37,107 bases of DNA from Acidimicrobiales bacterium (GTDB taxonomy: Bacteria > Actinomycetota > Acidimicrobiia > Acidimicrobiales > Ilumatobacteraceae), in contig JAURJB010000009.1 of the NCBI GenBank assembly GCA_030832455.1, positions 1 to 37,107 of the forward strand. Reading direction: 5' to 3'. Positions 35,344-37,107 of this stretch are shown here, one piece after another; position 1 is the first letter of the stretch, and the number at the start of each line of letters is the position of its first letter. Below the pieces are notes generated by a model. It ran no database searches. It was given only the letters and a program-made list of their open reading frames with translations, and was not told the DNA's origin. Made by a program: the position numbers and the translations under genes.

Positions 35344-36637
35344 TTCGCGCATCGCCCTTCCCGAGGGCACCACTTCTGTCGCTATCGGTCTATTCATCGC
35401 AGGTATCTCTGCGTACATCTTTTTTAAGATTGGCCAGCAAGCACTTGGCCAAGATGGATTTAAGCCAATTGTTGCAATGTGGTTTATCGCATTCGCGCTG
35501 GTACCCGGTTTCTTTCTTCCCATTGAACAGGAAGTAAGCCGAGCGATTGCTCACCGCAAGGCCATCGGTCAGGGCGGATTGCCAGTTGTGCAGCGCGTGT
35601 CGCAAATCGCGCTTGCGATATTGGTCGTTTTATGTGTTGGTGTCATTGCACTATCACCACAACTCAATACAACACTGTTCGAAAATGAGCACTTCGTAAC
35701 ATGGTGTCTCCTGTTGTCGTTTGCAACGTATGCTCCGATGCACTTGGCCCGAGGAATCTGCTCGGGATCTGGACGGTTTGGTGCCTACGGACTCATCATC
35801 GGTCTTGATGGCGCACTTCGTGTAGTGGCTTGTGCTGTGTTGTGGATGCTTGGAGTGACTGCGGTAGGGGCATACGCCCTGACCATCGCACTGTCTCCAG
35901 TTTTGGGTGTTCTCATTGCCGGCGCAGCAGGAAAACTTCGCACCGAAGATGGTCCACCTGCATCATGGGCCGAAGTGACACCGAACCTTGGTTGGCTCTT
36001 GCTGGGATCATTATTTGCTGCAGCATTGGTCAACGCAGGACCCATCACTGTTGACATTCTTGGTGCCGACTCACCACCGGAGACAGTGACACGATTTGGT
36101 AATGCCGTGATTTTTGCACGAATCCCACTGTTTTTATTTCAAGCTGTGCAAGCAGCACTGTTGCCGCGACTCGCGCGACTCGCGGCGCAACGCCAACTTC
36201 CCGAATTTAAGCGTGGACTCCGACACCTGTTGATTCTTGTTGTTGGTGTTGGTGTTGTCGGCACCATTGGGGCCTTTGTACTTGGACCATGGTTACTTGA
36301 CCTGGTGTACGACGGCGGAATTGATCGTCGAACCATGACGTTATTGGCGTTTGCCAGTGCGCTGTACATGTTGGCGTTGGCGTTGGCTCAAGCAGTCATC
36401 GCACTGAGCGGCCACGCACAAGTTGCCGCAGGTTGGTGCGCAGGATTCACCACATTTGCACTCGTTGCCTGGCTATCAAGTAACGACCTCTACCTACGTG
36501 TCGAACTTGCACTTGTTGCAAGTTCTGTGGTGTCGCTTGTGATTTTCATTGCCACGCTGAGTTCGCGGATGAACAATGGAGTGATCTTTGACGAAGCGTC
36601 CGTGATTGATACCTTCGCCGAGCGACCACTCGACTAG
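35300..36637 (+). CDS. MOP-superfamily polysaccharide/lipid-linked sugar flippase (Wzx/MurJ-like)
   Basis: 445 residues with about twelve hydrophobic segments and no large soluble domain, the plan of Wzx-type oligosaccharide flippases. Features include a conserved-looking first loop (FKIGQQALGQDGFKPIVAMWFIAFALVPGFFLPIEQEVSRAIAHRKA) and LFLFQAVQAALLPRLARLAAQRQLPEFKRGL, similar to MOP flippases that move undecaprenyl-linked sugars. The only available start is TTG 35300, inside the upstream gene; TAACCT lies eight bases before it and GAGGG too close for a normal ribosome site, so it may be translationally coupled or nearly leaderless. It is not obviously MurJ: 445 aa is short and the N-terminal signature differs. 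Confidence 0.8.
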   Translation: MSNSQNHQQPNNTTSSRIALPEGTTSVAIGLFIAGISAYIFFKIGQQALGQDGFKPIVAMWFIAFALVPGFFLPIEQEVSRAIAHRKAIGQGGLPVVQRVSQIALAILVVLCVGVIALSPQLNTTLFENEHFVTWCLLLSFATYAPMHLARGICSGSGRFGAYGLIIGLDGALRVVACAVLWMLGVTAVGAYALTIALSPVLGVLIAGAAGKLRTEDGPPASWAEVTPNLGWLLLGSLFAAALVNAGPITVDILGADSPPETVTRFGNAVIFARIPLFLFQAVQAALLPRLARLAAQRQLPEFKRGLRHLLILVVGVGVVGTIGAFVLGPWLLDLVYDGGIDRRTMTLLAFASALYMLALALAQAVIALSGHAQVAAGWCAGFTTFALVAWLSSNDLYLRVELALVASSVVSLVIFIATLSSRMNNGVIFDEASVIDTFAERPLD

Positions 36638-36645
36638 ACCACCAA

Positions 36646-37107
<462 letters not shown>

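Overview
The window looks like chromosome of a streamlined, probably aquatic actinobacterium. An Acidimicrobiia-like lineage is my best guess, but that is inference. Supporting signs are DUF3499 and DUF5719 family proteins, an ahcY-Trm112-manB-DUF3499 neighbourhood like that of mycobacteria and streptomycetes, a prfB-ftsE-ftsX block, a group II truncated haemoglobin, a Stf0-type sulfotransferase, roughly even base composition and very tight gene packing. No gap reaches 300 bp; the largest (34878-35043) is 166 bp. I see no mobile elements, CRISPR arrays, tRNAs or rRNAs.

Layout. (1) Positions 1-4820, minus strand: a histidine operon in the order hisI-hisG-hisD-hisC-hisB-hisH-hisF (hisF cut by the window edge), every junction overlapping. 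It is preceded at 4857-4981 by what reads as a complete ribosome-mediated attenuator: a 20-residue leader peptide with six His codons, a terminator with a U-tract, and an exclusive antiterminator pairing. This is the most interesting object in the window. (2) 5012-10549, minus: a five-gene oxidative catabolic cassette (aldehyde dehydrogenase, 3-hydroxyisobutyrate dehydrogenase-like, class II aldolase, Zn alcohol dehydrogenase, enolase-superfamily dehydratase), probably for a sugar acid or related hydroxy acid. (3) 10625-13157, plus: Stf0-like sulfotransferase, MenB and a SpoU/TrmH RNA methyltransferase. (4) 13158-20536, minus: truncated haemoglobin, enoyl-CoA hydratase, ftsX, ftsE, prfB, secA, comF. 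(5) 20574-21218, plus: YczE-like membrane protein. (6) 21223-27756, minus: ahcY, Trm112-like, manB, a large GT-C-like membrane protein, a CPBP protease, DUF3499. (7) ftsH (plus) converges on a minus-strand envelope operon at 29801-34877 (GT2 glycosyltransferase, DUF5719, thioredoxin-like). (8) 35044-36637, plus: a small unknown protein and a MOP-type flippase, converging on the 3' part of a GDP-mannose 4,6-dehydratase gene.

Two themes recur. First, many genes without a Shine-Dalgarno sequence have a TANNNT hexamer exactly 6-7 nt before a GTG, ATG or TTG start (stf0, menB, the crotonase, ftsE, yczE, Trm112, the GT-C protein, DUF3499, ftsH). That is the geometry of leaderless transcription known from Actinobacteria, and it fixes several start codons. 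Second, manB, the GT-C protein, GT2, DUF5719, the flippase and Gmd together suggest a mannose/GDP-sugar-based cell-surface polysaccharide pathway, with ftsEX, secA and ftsH nearby as envelope and division functions.
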